This document shows positions 51,659 to 60,661 of a DNA stretch of 60,780 nt, piece by piece; positions within the stretch are counted from its first letter, which is position 1; every line of letters starts with the position of its first letter. The stretch covers positions 1 through 60,780 of the forward strand of contig NVXU02000022.1 of NCBI GenBank assembly GCA_002734065.2, given 5' to 3'. The DNA comes from Fluviicola sp. GTDB taxonomy: Bacteria > Bacteroidota > Bacteroidia > Flavobacteriales_D > Crocinitomicaceae. The position numbers and the translations under genes are program-made. The notes under the pieces are model-generated. The model had not been told where the DNA came from and ran no database searches. It saw only the letters and a list, made by a program, of their open reading frames with translations.

Positions 51659-51690
51659 AATGCTCCAATGCTCCAACAATCTAAAGCTCC
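51659..51690. repeat. Octamer array in inverse orientation
   Basis: Units aatgctcc, aatgctcc, aacaatct, aaagctcc, ending three bases before the stop of the VWA gene. It can pair with the array at 51317-51364. Confidence 0.65.
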
Positions 51691-51693
51691 AAC

Positions 51694-53766
51694 TTAATAC
51701 GCTCCACTATGCCTACGAATAAACCATTCTACGCCAAGCAATATTACCACGATAAAAAACAACCATTTCCAATCAATTAAATCATCGAAGGCTGATTCTT
51801 CGTAAGTGATACTAACCAGGTCTTTTCGCTGATCCAAATCCCTTAATAATTTAGAGAGATTTTTCAATTCGTAGAACTCTCCATTGGTTTTACTGGCTAT
51901 TTGTTGCAATAGGTTATGGTTCGCAGAAGAACTCACAGCCTCCTTTGAAACATCATCTACAACTACGATTCCGCTCTTTGCAAAGGTTTTACTACCGAAC
52001 ATTGTCGATGCTCTCCATTCATATTTACCTTCTTTTAATTTGCCTAACGAGAGAATGTAATCTTTGCTACTCTTTGCAAATTCATAGTTGATTTTTATGC
52101 CATCTGCATCGGTCAGAATTAGAGAAATTGAAGGTTCTGTGATTCTCTCGAAAGAAGAGTTGTAGAATTCAGCATTAATAACCACTTCATCATTCGTTGT
52201 GAAACGATTTGGTAAATTAATTCTCAACGGATCGGCATTCTTCTTAACCGTCAAATATTGCACTGTTTTTTGAATCAGCTCATTGAAATTTCGAGTGTTT
52301 TTGTTCTGAGAATAATCAAACAACCTCCAGCGCCAAAGTCCTTCTCCAACAAAAACGCCGTACTTTGAACGACTATTCTTTGCAAAATAAAGAATGGGAT
52401 CCTCCTTTTTGACCGCACCTATCTTCTGATGAATCAGTACGTTACCAGAGTTGGATTTAATCTTGCCAAATTTCACATTCAAAGGAGGCCACTTATTAAT
52501 ACTCATTTTTAGACCTTCTGAAATCTCAAATAACTGAAAATTAGAACTGATGCTTCCTTGCACTTCGTCTGAACGATTTCCTGCAGGATATGCAAGACCA
52601 ATCTTCAACTGATTGACGACAGATTTTTGAGTTTTCGAGGTCACAAAGTGTAAAACTGAAATATTTGTGCTTTTTATTTCTCCCATCAATTGCGCACTGA
52701 TAGAGTTTGGATTGTGCAATAATAACAAGGCGTAATCTTTCAAAGAACCGCTCCAATCACTAATTAATTTAGCTTCTACTTCTACATTCTCATCTTTTTC
52801 TAATTCTTGTCGAATGGCAGATAAATCAGGATGTGGAGCATCGGCTAGGATGAGAATTTTATTGCGAGAATCAATGACTTCGACATAGAACCGTCGGACA
52901 TTGTTCGTGTAGGATGATTCATTTTCAAGGTCTTGTATTTTGACCAAATACTCAACAAATCCAATTTGATTCGCTTCCATTTCGAAAGAAACATGCGAAA
53001 AATCTAAATAACCATCCTTGTATTCAATTTTTTCTTCTTTGATTTTCTTGCCATTTCTCCAAATAGAAACAAGACTGCTCGAAGTCCCCATTTTGTGAGC
53101 TTCAATGTCAATTTCTACTGGGAAACTGTTCTTAAAGAAGGCAATATTATTCACCGAAACATTTCGAATGAATTGATCTCTTTTCACAACCGTATCCCCC
53201 ACTCCAATGCTAAAAACGGGCGTTAAACTGATTTTTTCTGCCGTATAAATGGGATTCATTCCAGAAGTAAAATTACCATCACTGAAGAAGGCAATGCCAC
53301 CGATGTTTTTATTGTAATAGAGGTTGTAGATGTAATCAAAACCCTTTTCTAAATTGGATTCTTCATCAGAAAATGTTGGAGAATCAGCAGAAACCTCACT
53401 TCCAACAATAAATTCTTGAAAATCGAATTGATCTTTGTATTTCTCCTTCAATTCTTTATGAAAATCCGTGATTCTACCCTGAACTCGATTACTGTCCTTA
53501 TAATTAAGCATCGAAGAAGAATTGTCAATCAATGAAATAAATACAGGTTTCTCTGTTTTATAATCTTTGTGTTCAATAATTAATCCCAACAAAAAAATGA
53601 GCAATAAAAAGATACTGGAGGTTCGCAAAGCAACAAGAATTCCTTTTTTCAATTTAGAAAGCTCTTGTACTTGCTTCTGATTTCGATAGAATAAATAGGA
53701 CAACGCAAGCGAAACTAACGCTATTGGAACAATCCACCATAAAGATATGTCTGAGAATACTTGCAA
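51694..53766 (-). CDS. VWA-like membrane protein, hypothetical
   Basis: The 690-residue protein has two N-terminal membrane helices (about 10-27, 45-65), then a von Willebrand A-like domain beginning ISLIDNSSSML; DxSxS (Asp80) is a MIDAS metal site. Beta-sandwich segments follow, and one C-terminal helix (WKWLFFIVVILLGVEWFI, near 668-685). The layout resembles the BatA/BatB-like aerotolerance or oxidative-stress proteins and large Bacteroidota 'VWA' membrane proteins, but no MoxR ATPase or DUF58 gene is next to it. The likely job is periplasmic protein-complex scaffolding. Confidence 0.75.
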   Translation of the reverse strand: MQVFSDISLWWIVPIALVSLALSYLFYRNQKQVQELSKLKKGILVALRTSSIFLLLIFLLGLIIEHKDYKTEKPVFISLIDNSSSMLNYKDSNRVQGRITDFHKELKEKYKDQFDFQEFIVGSEVSADSPTFSDEESNLEKGFDYIYNLYYNKNIGGIAFFSDGNFTSGMNPIYTAEKISLTPVFSIGVGDTVVKRDQFIRNVSVNNIAFFKNSFPVEIDIEAHKMGTSSSLVSIWRNGKKIKEEKIEYKDGYLDFSHVSFEMEANQIGFVEYLVKIQDLENESSYTNNVRRFYVEVIDSRNKILILADAPHPDLSAIRQELEKDENVEVEAKLISDWSGSLKDYALLLLHNPNSISAQLMGEIKSTNISVLHFVTSKTQKSVVNQLKIGLAYPAGNRSDEVQGSISSNFQLFEISEGLKMSINKWPPLNVKFGKIKSNSGNVLIHQKIGAVKKEDPILYFAKNSRSKYGVFVGEGLWRWRLFDYSQNKNTRNFNELIQKTVQYLTVKKNADPLRINLPNRFTTNDEVVINAEFYNSSFERITEPSISLILTDADGIKINYEFAKSSKDYILSLGKLKEGKYEWRASTMFGSKTFAKSGIVVVDDVSKEAVSSSANHNLLQQIASKTNGEFYELKNLSKLLRDLDQRKDLVSITYEESAFDDLIDWKWLFFIVVILLGVEWFIRRHSGAY

Positions 53767-53811
53767 TCGATTACGAAAATAGTAAACTCATTGGAAATTG
53801 ACGTAGGCAAT

Positions 53812-54020
53812 TGTTAGAATTATGAATTGCGACGTTGATTGGTGTTAGAAGTGGGTTCGTATTAGATTATGAATTATGACGTAGGATGGTGTTAGGATTA
53901 TGGATTATGACGTAAGTGCCTGTTAGAATTATGAAGTATGGATTATGACGTTGAAAAACGATAGCACGTATCAACTTCATAATCCTAACACAACATGGGC
54001 ATCATAATTCTAACAAGCAT
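53812..54020. repeat. GTTAGAATTATGA-type repeats, about 31-base period
   Basis: Units starting GTTAGAATTATGAATTGCGA (53812), ATTAGATTATGAATTATGA (53852), GTTAGGATTATGGATTATGA (53892) and GTTAGAATTATGAAGTATGG (53931) run left to right; inverse copies (CTTCATAATCCTAAC at 53974, CATCATAATTCTAAC at 54000) close the segment. The last arm ends right at the stop of the DUF3078 gene (54021). The vocabulary is shared with 16605-16732. Confidence 0.75.
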
Positions 54021-54971
54021 CTACTTCTTCGCTTTCACTTCAAAATTACGCATTGTATAAGATACACCTAATCCTAAAACAGACTTAAATTGCGTTCTTG
54101 GACCAACATTTCCGTTGATGTCTCTGATATCGATGTCGTCATCATAAATTAACGTCCAGTTGAGAGATGCAGAAAACCAGCTGTTGATTTTGAATGTGAA
54201 TAATACGTCAGCATTCACATCAATATTCTCTGGGTTATTCATGTAATTGGAGAATAATTCCAACTTCGTTTTCATATTTATATTCTTTGCTAAATCTCTG
54301 TTGTATTTCATTTTAAAATAAGCACCAAACTCACCTCTAAATCTTTTTCCAGCAGTGATTACGTTTCCCAGTCCGTCAACTTCTGCTTTTTCTACACCAA
54401 ACGCACCAGCATCAGCGAGAGAATGAATTTGAACAAAAGTCATTTTTGTAGCCAAGGGAGAAATGAATACCGAGAAGTTATCATTTGGAGAATATTCTGC
54501 ACCTATTGCCAAGGTTGCATAACCCGGTGCCATTGCTCCAGAAACTCTCACAGAATCATTCGGAAAAGCAAAACCATCCAAAAATTGCGTTCTGAACGAA
54601 CCTAGAATAGAATAATACCATTTATTCTTCATTTTTAAGCCGTAATTGGTAGAAAAATCAATTTTATCATCTGTTTTTTGAAGTTGTTTCGGTGCACCTA
54701 TTCCGATGTATTGAATTCCACCCAAAGCTAAGTCAAGGCTATTGTCCCATTTAGTTGTGCCTTTTTTATAGTTAGCAGAACCGGAAATATACCCAAGAAG
54801 GGAAATATTATTTCTACCACCGGCATTCCAATTCACAAAAGAAGATTGCGTTCCATTCAGTCCGTAAATCCCTTGCAATTTCCAATTAGGGTCTTTTGCT
54901 ATCGAATCTGTTTGCGAGAAAGTTGTTGCTATATTGCATAAAATGAATGCTGCGATTAAAATATTTTTCAT
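54021..54971 (-). CDS. DUF3078-family outer-membrane-associated protein
   Basis: From ATG at 54971 (MKNILIAAFILCNIATTFSQ, signal peptide) the protein is 316 residues. After NWKLQGIYGLNGTQSSFVNW comes GGRNNISLLGYISGSANYKK, matching the DUF3078 pattern of beta-barrel-type Bacteroidota proteins, with alternate strands through to the end. Function unknown. A longer start at 54995 adds eight charged residues before the signal peptide and is rejected. Confidence 0.9.
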   Translation of the reverse strand: MKNILIAAFILCNIATTFSQTDSIAKDPNWKLQGIYGLNGTQSSFVNWNAGGRNNISLLGYISGSANYKKGTTKWDNSLDLALGGIQYIGIGAPKQLQKTDDKIDFSTNYGLKMKNKWYYSILGSFRTQFLDGFAFPNDSVRVSGAMAPGYATLAIGAEYSPNDNFSVFISPLATKMTFVQIHSLADAGAFGVEKAEVDGLGNVITAGKRFRGEFGAYFKMKYNRDLAKNINMKTKLELFSNYMNNPENIDVNADVLFTFKINSWFSASLNWTLIYDDDIDIRDINGNVGPRTQFKSVLGLGVSYTMRNFEVKAKK

Positions 54972-55090
54972 GATTATTTTTTTTTGTGCTGGCAAAGATA
55001 ATTATCTCTTACACTTAGGGAAATGATTTTATGAAAAAAATAATGCTATCTCTAATTGATTTTTAGGACTTAATTTTCCCAAGAATTTAT

Positions 55091-55098
55091 TACCTTTG
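55091..55098 (+). promoter_or_regulatory. -7 box TACCTTTG for the thiolase gene
   Basis: TACCTTTG is an exact TAnnTTTG match 23 bases before the thiolase ATG. Confidence 0.5.
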
Positions 55099-55121
55099 AA
55101 TTCGTAAAATCAAACAGAATT

Positions 55122-56300
55122 ATGAGCAAAGAAATTTATATAATAGCAGCAGTAAGAACACCAATGGGTAGTTTTGGAGGTTCTTTATCCACAGTTCCGG
55201 CAACAAAGTTGGGAGCAACCGCAATAAAAGGTGCAATTGATAAAGCAGGAATTTCTGCCGATAAAATTGAAGAAGTTTTTATGGGCAATGTTCTCCAAGC
55301 AAATTTAGGACAAGCACCAGCACGACAAGCAGCGATATTTGCAGGCATCACCAATGACGTTCCTTGTACAACCGTCAATAAGGTATGTGCTTCTGGAATG
55401 AAAGCATTGAGTTTGGCTGCACAATCTATCCATTGCGGTGACAACGATGTCGTTGTTGCAGGTGGAATGGAAAACATGAGCATGGTTCCTCATTATCAGA
55501 ATGTGAGAACAGCAACAAAATTAGGCGATGTAAAAGTCATTGATGGATTGGTAAAAGACGGTTTAACTGATGTTTACAATAAAGTACACATGGGTGTTTG
55601 TGCAGACAATTGCGCATCAGAATATGGTATCACAAGAGAAGATCAAGATAATTTTGCCATAGAATCATACAAACGTTCGGCTGCCGCTTGGGATGCTGGA
55701 AAATTCAATGATGAAATAGTTCCTGTTGAGGTTCCACAAAGACGTGGCGATGCAATCATCGTTGATAAAGATGAAGAATTTACAAATGTGAAATTGGAGA
55801 AAATTCCAAATTTACGAGCAGTATTCTCAAAAGAAGGAACAGTTACAGCGGCAAATGCTTCTACACTAAACGACGGTGCATCAGCATTGATTTTAATGAG
55901 CAAAGAAAAAGCAGAAGAATTAGGAGTTCAACCCATTGCGAAATTGATAGGCTATGGAGATGCTGCCCATGAGCCAGAATGGTTTACAACAGCTCCGTCA
56001 AAAGCAGTACCTGTTGCTTTGAAAAAAGCGAACCTTTCTGTTGCAGACATTGATTATTGGGAATTGAATCAAGCTTTTTCTGTAGTAGGACTCGTAAATA
56101 TTCAAAAATTAGGATTAGATCCTGCAAAGGTTGATGTGAATGGTGGCGCTGTTTCTTTGGGACATCCTTTAGGAAATAGTGGGTCACGAATCATCGTAAC
56201 ATTAATCAATGTACTGAAGCAAAATGGCGGCAAATATGGTGCTGCAGGGATTTGCAACGGTGGCGGTGGTGCTTCTGCCATGGTTATTGAGAATGTTTAA
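55122..56300 (+). CDS. Acetyl-CoA C-acetyltransferase (thiolase)
   Basis: The 392-residue protein has thiolase motifs: TTVNKVCASGMKAL (catalytic Cys near residue 89), GGMENMSMVPH, NGGAVSLGHPLGNSGSRI (catalytic His) and CNGGGGASAMVIE with the second active-site Cys. It condenses two acetyl-CoA or degrades acetoacetyl-CoA in the cytosol. Length is normal. Type II biosynthetic (AtoB-like) is more likely than FadA, judged by overall resemblance only. Confidence 0.95.
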   Translation: MSKEIYIIAAVRTPMGSFGGSLSTVPATKLGATAIKGAIDKAGISADKIEEVFMGNVLQANLGQAPARQAAIFAGITNDVPCTTVNKVCASGMKALSLAAQSIHCGDNDVVVAGGMENMSMVPHYQNVRTATKLGDVKVIDGLVKDGLTDVYNKVHMGVCADNCASEYGITREDQDNFAIESYKRSAAAWDAGKFNDEIVPVEVPQRRGDAIIVDKDEEFTNVKLEKIPNLRAVFSKEGTVTAANASTLNDGASALILMSKEKAEELGVQPIAKLIGYGDAAHEPEWFTTAPSKAVPVALKKANLSVADIDYWELNQAFSVVGLVNIQKLGLDPAKVDVNGGAVSLGHPLGNSGSRIIVTLINVLKQNGGKYGAAGICNGGGGASAMVIENV

Positions 56301-56359
56301 GAGAATTCTCGCAATAGTCATATTATTCAAGTAATTTTGCATTAACGCTAAATTCATTT

Positions 56360-57574
56360 ATGGAATTTCAATTAAATACCATCGAGGAAGCTCTCGAGGA
56401 TATCAGAAACGGAAAGGTTATCATTGTTGTTGACGATGAGAACAGAGAGAACGAAGGAGATTTCTTGACGGCTGCTCGAAATGTAACACCTGAGATTATC
56501 AATTTCATGGTGACGCATGGCAGAGGTCTTGTTTGCGCGCCTATTTTAGAAAGTCGCTGCGAAGAATTAGGACTGGACATGATGGTTCAAAACAATTCTG
56601 CCGCTTACGAAACGCCATTTACGGTTTCCGTGGACCTAATCGGTCATGGTTGCACAACAGGCATCAGTGCAAGTGATCGCTCCAAAACAGTGATGGCTTT
56701 GATAGATCCTAATATAAGACCAGAAGAAATTGGAAAGCCTGGACATATTTTTCCGCTAAAAGCTAGGAAAGGTGGAGTTTTGAGAAGAGCAGGCCATACA
56801 GAAGCTGCTATCGACTTGTCAAGAATGGCAGGATTTGAACCGGCAGGTGTCATCGTTGAGATTCTCAATGAAGACGGTTCCATGGCAAGGTTACCAGAGC
56901 TCGTAGAAATCGCTAAGAAATTCGATTTAAAACTTATTTCTATCGAAGATTTAATAGAATATAGAATTAAAACAGAATCACTGATAGAGAAAATCATTGA
57001 TGTTAAAATGCCAACCAAATACGGTGATTTCGACATGTTTCTATACAAAAACACGAACACTGATGAAGAGCATCTTGCCTTAGTAAAAGGAGAATGGAAA
57101 GAAGATGAAGCTGTATTAGTACGTGTTCATTCTTCTTGTATGACAGGTGATATTTTTGGTTCTTGCCGATGCGATTGCGGTCCTCAACTGCAAAAAGCAA
57201 TGGAAATCATCGAAAAAGAAGGGAAAGGAGCGATTATCTATATGAATCAAGAAGGACGAGGCATTGGTTTGACCAATAAATTGAAAGCTTATAAATTGCA
57301 AGAGGAAGGTTACGACACACTCGAAGCAAATATCAAGTTAGGTTTCAAAGGCGATGAAAGAGATTATGGAATCGGTGCGCAAATCATTCGAGATTTAGGA
57401 ATTTCTAAAATGAAATTGATGTCTAACAATCCAACCAAAAGAACAGGATTGGTTGGTTATGGTTTAGAGATAGTGGAAAATATTGCTCTTGAAATAGAAA
57501 GTAACAAACACAATGAATTGTACCTTAAAACAAAGCGTGACAAAATGGGACATTCACTGAAATTGGGTAAATAA
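56360..57574 (+). CDS. ribBA: Bifunctional 3,4-dihydroxy-2-butanone-4-phosphate synthase / GTP cyclohydrolase II
   Basis: The 404-residue protein has RibB (1-200: [36 protein letters not shown]) and RibA (205-404: [21 protein letters not shown] with zinc-ligand cysteines, [17 protein letters not shown]). It supplies both starting compounds of riboflavin synthesis. All residues for both activities look intact. Its stop overlaps the ATG of the ABC gene by one base, suggesting one transcript. Confidence 0.96.
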   Translation: MEFQLNTIEEALEDIRNGKVIIVVDDENRENEGDFLTAARNVTPEIINFMVTHGRGLVCAPILESRCEELGLDMMVQNNSAAYETPFTVSVDLIGHGCTTGISASDRSKTVMALIDPNIRPEEIGKPGHIFPLKARKGGVLRRAGHTEAAIDLSRMAGFEPAGVIVEILNEDGSMARLPELVEIAKKFDLKLISIEDLIEYRIKTESLIEKIIDVKMPTKYGDFDMFLYKNTNTDEEHLALVKGEWKEDEAVLVRVHSSCMTGDIFGSCRCDCGPQLQKAMEIIEKEGKGAIIYMNQEGRGIGLTNKLKAYKLQEEGYDTLEANIKLGFKGDERDYGIGAQIIRDLGISKMKLMSNNPTKRTGLVGYGLEIVENIALEIESNKHNELYLKTKRDKMGHSLKLGK

Positions 57575-58224
57575 TGCTAATCACAAAAGGAATAACGAAG
57601 GCTTACGACCAACTGCAAATCCTCAAAGGAATAGACTTAGAGATAAAAAGCGGTGAAATTGTTTCTATTGTTGGTCCTTCTGGTGCTGGAAAAACAACCT
57701 TGCTTCAAATTTTAGGAACGCTCGACACTCCTGATAAGGGAGAAGTCAGCATTGATGGTGTAAATCCTTTTTCACTGTCCAAAAAGCAACTTTCGGCATT
57801 TAGAAATCAATCCATTGGTTTTATTTTTCAATTTCATCAGTTATTGCCAGAATTTACGGCAGAAGAGAATATCATTCTCCCCGCATTAATCAAAGGTGTT
57901 TCGCAGAATGATGCCAAAAAAGAAGCGCAAAAGTTGTTAGAAATGTTAGGGCTCCAAAACAGAGCATCGCATAAGCCGAATGAATTATCCGGCGGAGAAC
58001 AACAAAGAATTGCCGTTGCAAGAGCGTTAATCAACCAGCCAAAAGTAATTTTTGCAGACGAACCTTCTGGAAATTTAGACAGTAAGAATTCTGAAGAATT
58101 ACATCAATTATTTTTCGATTTAAGAGATGAATTTAAGCAGACTTTTGTGATTGTCACGCACAATAAAGAATTGGCAAAAATGACCGATAGACAATTGGTC
58201 ATGGAGGATGGGTTGATTGTCTGA
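57574..58224 (+). CDS. ABC transporter ATPase, LolD/MacB-type
   Basis: The 216-residue ATPase has Walker A GPSGAGKT (34-41), signature [15 protein letters not shown], Walker [13 protein letters not shown], and the D-loop. The [16 protein letters not shown] stretch after the Q-loop is typical of LolD/MacB-type ATPases that drive lipoprotein release or efflux. The partner permease is not adjacent. It overlaps ribBA by one base and precedes a lipoprotein gene with its own promoter. Confidence 0.93.
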   Translation: MLITKGITKAYDQLQILKGIDLEIKSGEIVSIVGPSGAGKTTLLQILGTLDTPDKGEVSIDGVNPFSLSKKQLSAFRNQSIGFIFQFHQLLPEFTAEENIILPALIKGVSQNDAKKEAQKLLEMLGLQNRASHKPNELSGGEQQRIAVARALINQPKVIFADEPSGNLDSKNSEELHQLFFDLRDEFKQTFVIVTHNKELAKMTDRQLVMEDGLIV

Positions 58225-58242
58225 ATTTAATTGATACTTTTA
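58213..58242 (+). promoter_or_regulatory. Promoter TTG-N19-TACTTTTA
   Basis: TTG at 58213-58215 and TACTTTTA at 58235-58242 are separated by exactly 19 bases, the spacing of the Bacteroidota primary promoter. The ATG of the next gene follows four bases later, so its mRNA is likely leaderless. The -33 part lies inside the end of the ABC gene. Confidence 0.65.
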
Positions 58243-58246
58243 TTTT

Positions 58247-58888
58247 ATGAAAATTATTTATCTAATAATCATAAGTTTTCTTTTTATTTCTTGCAAAAAC
58301 GAAGAAGTAAAAGCAAAGACCAATTCCAAGCAAAAAATAGTTGAGACGATTGCCGCAGAATTAGATGCGGACTCAATTGTTAGTCAAAATAGTGAATTAT
58401 TCATTAAAGAACTTGCAAACAAAGTTCTCCTCTCTATCAAAGAGAAAGAATGGGCTAAGTTTACTTCTTACATCCACCCAACTAAGGGTGTTCGATTATC
58501 ACCTTATGTCCATATTGATACTAATTCAGGTTTTATTCTTAGGCAGAATAACTTTTTCCTTTTGCAAGAAGAAAAACAATTTTGGGGGTATTACGATGGT
58601 AGTGGTGATTCTATTACTTTAACGGTAAAAGAATATTTTAATGATTTTGTATATGACGCAGACTTCCTACATGCAGAAAAAATAAGTATCAATAACTTTT
58701 TAGGATCGGGTAACTCATTGTATAATGTCGATGAAATCTACCCCAACCTCTCTTTTGTTAATTACTACTTCTCTGGATTTGAAGCTAAATACGACGGTTT
58801 AGATTGGAAGAGCATGAGTTTATTTTTTGACAATTTAGATGGGGAATTATTTCTTGTGGCAATAGTTCATAATCAATGGACGATTTAA
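58247..58888 (+). CDS. Hypothetical lipoprotein
   Basis: The 213-residue protein has lipobox-containing signal MKIIYLIIISFLFISC, a helical linker and a globular part with EWAKFTSYIHPTKGVRLSPY, FWGYYDGSGDSITLTVKEYF and IYPNLSFVNYYFSGFEAKYD. Similar lipoproteins occur in Flavobacteriia with no known role. The stop TAA (58886-58888) is five bases before the ATG of the truncated TIGR02757 fragment, and the duplicated sequence begins on the last base of that stop. Confidence 0.8.
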   Translation: MKIIYLIIISFLFISCKNEEVKAKTNSKQKIVETIAAELDADSIVSQNSELFIKELANKVLLSIKEKEWAKFTSYIHPTKGVRLSPYVHIDTNSGFILRQNNFFLLQEEKQFWGYYDGSGDSITLTVKEYFNDFVYDADFLHAEKISINNFLGSGNSLYNVDEIYPNLSFVNYYFSGFEAKYDGLDWKSMSLFFDNLDGELFLVAIVHNQWTI

Positions 58889-59006
58889 ATCAATGACTTC
58901 TCTACAACTCAAAGAATACCTTGACTTCAAGGCCGAGCAATACAACACAAAGCAATTCATAGACACCGACCCTATTCAGTTGCCGCATCGTTTTTCTCGC
59001 AAGGAA
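58888..59006 (+). repeat. Perfect direct repeat, copy 1 (at least 119 bp)
   Basis: These 119 bases are identical to 60662-60780, which ends at the window edge, so the true repeat may be longer (up to about 59065 if it follows the gene homology). It contains the ATG and first 38 codons of the TIGR02757 gene. Confidence 0.97.
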
Positions 59007-59123
59007 GACGTCGAAATTGTTGCCTTTTTAGTGTCCACCATCGCTTGGGGAAAGAGAGCAATGACAAATCACTTTTCGCCGCCCACAACCAAATACATTA
59101 TCGAGTTTTTTCTTGTATTATGA
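58893..59123 (+). pseudogene. Truncated 5' copy of a TIGR02757/DUF2400 gene
   Basis: The frame begins MTSLQLKEYLDFKAEQYNTK and continues KEDVEIVAFLVSTIAWGKRAM, the start of the TIGR02757 (DUF2400) family. Homology ends about residue 57 (base ~59065); the remaining 19 codons run through the 3' end of the opposite-strand gene and stop at 59123. The family is normally over 240 residues, so this is a decapitated fragment left after an insertion. A complete-looking start recurs at 60667. Confidence 0.9.
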
Positions 59124-60610
59124 TACCTTACAAGTAGTTTTTTATCATAATAACTAATTTTTTTCATCGGATAGCTATCAATTGGTTCATCTAAAACAGG
59201 TTCAAACGATTCAACCTCTCCTGATTTAAGGTTTATTGTCCTTTTCGCTAAAATAATTCCATCCCAACCACCAGGCCCTGTAAGGGCCGTGTACTTATAG
59301 TTTCCTTCGTCATCAAAATTCACACTAAACTCTCTTGTATAGAGATAGAGTTTATCGTCTTTTATATTTAGATGACTCAGATTATAAGTTCTATTCATAT
59401 AATAGGGGAAAAAATTTACCCACTCAACTTTTCCCGTTGTATCAATCAAATAAATTAATTTACTGTTATTAGTTTCTCTATACGGGGCATCATTATTCAC
59501 TCCCCTTTTCATAGCGAAAACAGGGTAACTAATAATGACACTTCCGTCGTCATTAATAAGAGGTATTATTTTATTTCTAATAGCTGGAAGTTCAACTTCA
59601 TCCTCAAGGATACTCTTCCTAAATCCAGAAAGTTCATAATGTTTCTCCAAGTTATCACTTACTATTTGCTCGTACTTTATGTATTGGGAATGGCTATTAA
59701 TAATCTCTCCATCAATATTCCATCTTATATAAGCATAACCAATACCTTGGTAGATCCTTTTTTTCTCATCAATCAGCTTTGTTGTTTCAAATACACCAAG
59801 TAATTCACTCTTATCAGGAAAGAACTTAAAACTATAGCTTTTTACAAATAAATCCTCCTCAAATTCAGGGGAAATAGAAGTTATCTCTCCGTCAGTATCA
59901 ATATACAAGAACATTAGCCCTGAGTTAGAAACTGGAGGAGTCTTGAATAAGAATAGCTTTTTGCTAACAGCAGCTGTGATTTTCAATGCCAATAAAATAT
60001 TATCAGCATCATCTACAGTAACGTTTGTGAGTTTTATATTTTCCTCTCTTAAATACTCCGCTTCAACTTGCCATAACTTATTCAAATTAAAATCATATCG
60101 ACCAATAAAAGACTGCTCGGAATTATTCGCTATTAAGTAAAATCCCTTTTCACTATCATGAAACTCAATATCAGGTGAACTTAGTGCGTTAAAAATCCAA
60201 AAATCACCTAACCAAACAATTTCTCCTTCAATCTCAAAGTCAGATATTCTTCTTTTGAGAACTCCAACTTTACAAGACGTTGTAAAACTTGACTTAACAA
60301 ATCTTACTAGTTCATAAATATAATCTCCTTTTACAAAATCATCGAAAACAACTCCAAAAAACTTGCCTTCTTTTAAAACAGTAGGTTCAAATTCGATGAC
60401 TTCACCTGTTTCCATATCTAAAGTCTTAAAAAATTGAGAAAACTTCTTGTATGACCCTTCAGTTCGTGAAAAAATTAATTTCTCTTTTGAACAATAAATA
60501 AGCTCTTGATTTAAAATTTCTTCTGTCGGCTTTGACAGGGTAACTCCTTGGCAATTAGAACTAAAACTAACTCCTAAAACGAATAATAAATTAAATAAAA
60601 TATATTTCAT
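59069..60610 (-). CDS. Secreted hypothetical protein carried between the two TIGR02757 copies
   Basis: The 513-residue protein has a signal peptide (MKYILFNLLFVLGVSFSSNC; possibly a lipoprotein with Cys20). The body has many short beta segments with GEV/GEI turn motifs (METGEVIEF, DTDGEITS, LKSGEVESFEPV) as in beta-propeller proteins, but no recognised domain. The C-terminus ends YLVVGGEK with the stop codon lying at the insertion junction. No transposase, integrase or other gene travels with it. Codon use looks like the surrounding genes, so transfer from a related organism or duplication within the genome are both possible. Confidence 0.8.
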   Translation of the reverse strand: MKYILFNLLFVLGVSFSSNCQGVTLSKPTEEILNQELIYCSKEKLIFSRTEGSYKKFSQFFKTLDMETGEVIEFEPTVLKEGKFFGVVFDDFVKGDYIYELVRFVKSSFTTSCKVGVLKRRISDFEIEGEIVWLGDFWIFNALSSPDIEFHDSEKGFYLIANNSEQSFIGRYDFNLNKLWQVEAEYLREENIKLTNVTVDDADNILLALKITAAVSKKLFLFKTPPVSNSGLMFLYIDTDGEITSISPEFEEDLFVKSYSFKFFPDKSELLGVFETTKLIDEKKRIYQGIGYAYIRWNIDGEIINSHSQYIKYEQIVSDNLEKHYELSGFRKSILEDEVELPAIRNKIIPLINDDGSVIISYPVFAMKRGVNNDAPYRETNNSKLIYLIDTTGKVEWVNFFPYYMNRTYNLSHLNIKDDKLYLYTREFSVNFDDEGNYKYTALTGPGGWDGIILAKRTINLKSGEVESFEPVLDEPIDSYPMKKISYYDKKLLVRYHNTRKNSIMYLVVGGEK

Positions 60611-60661
60611 AGCTTCAAACTTAGTATTTTTTATTTAACTTCATGTTTATTATCAACAATT

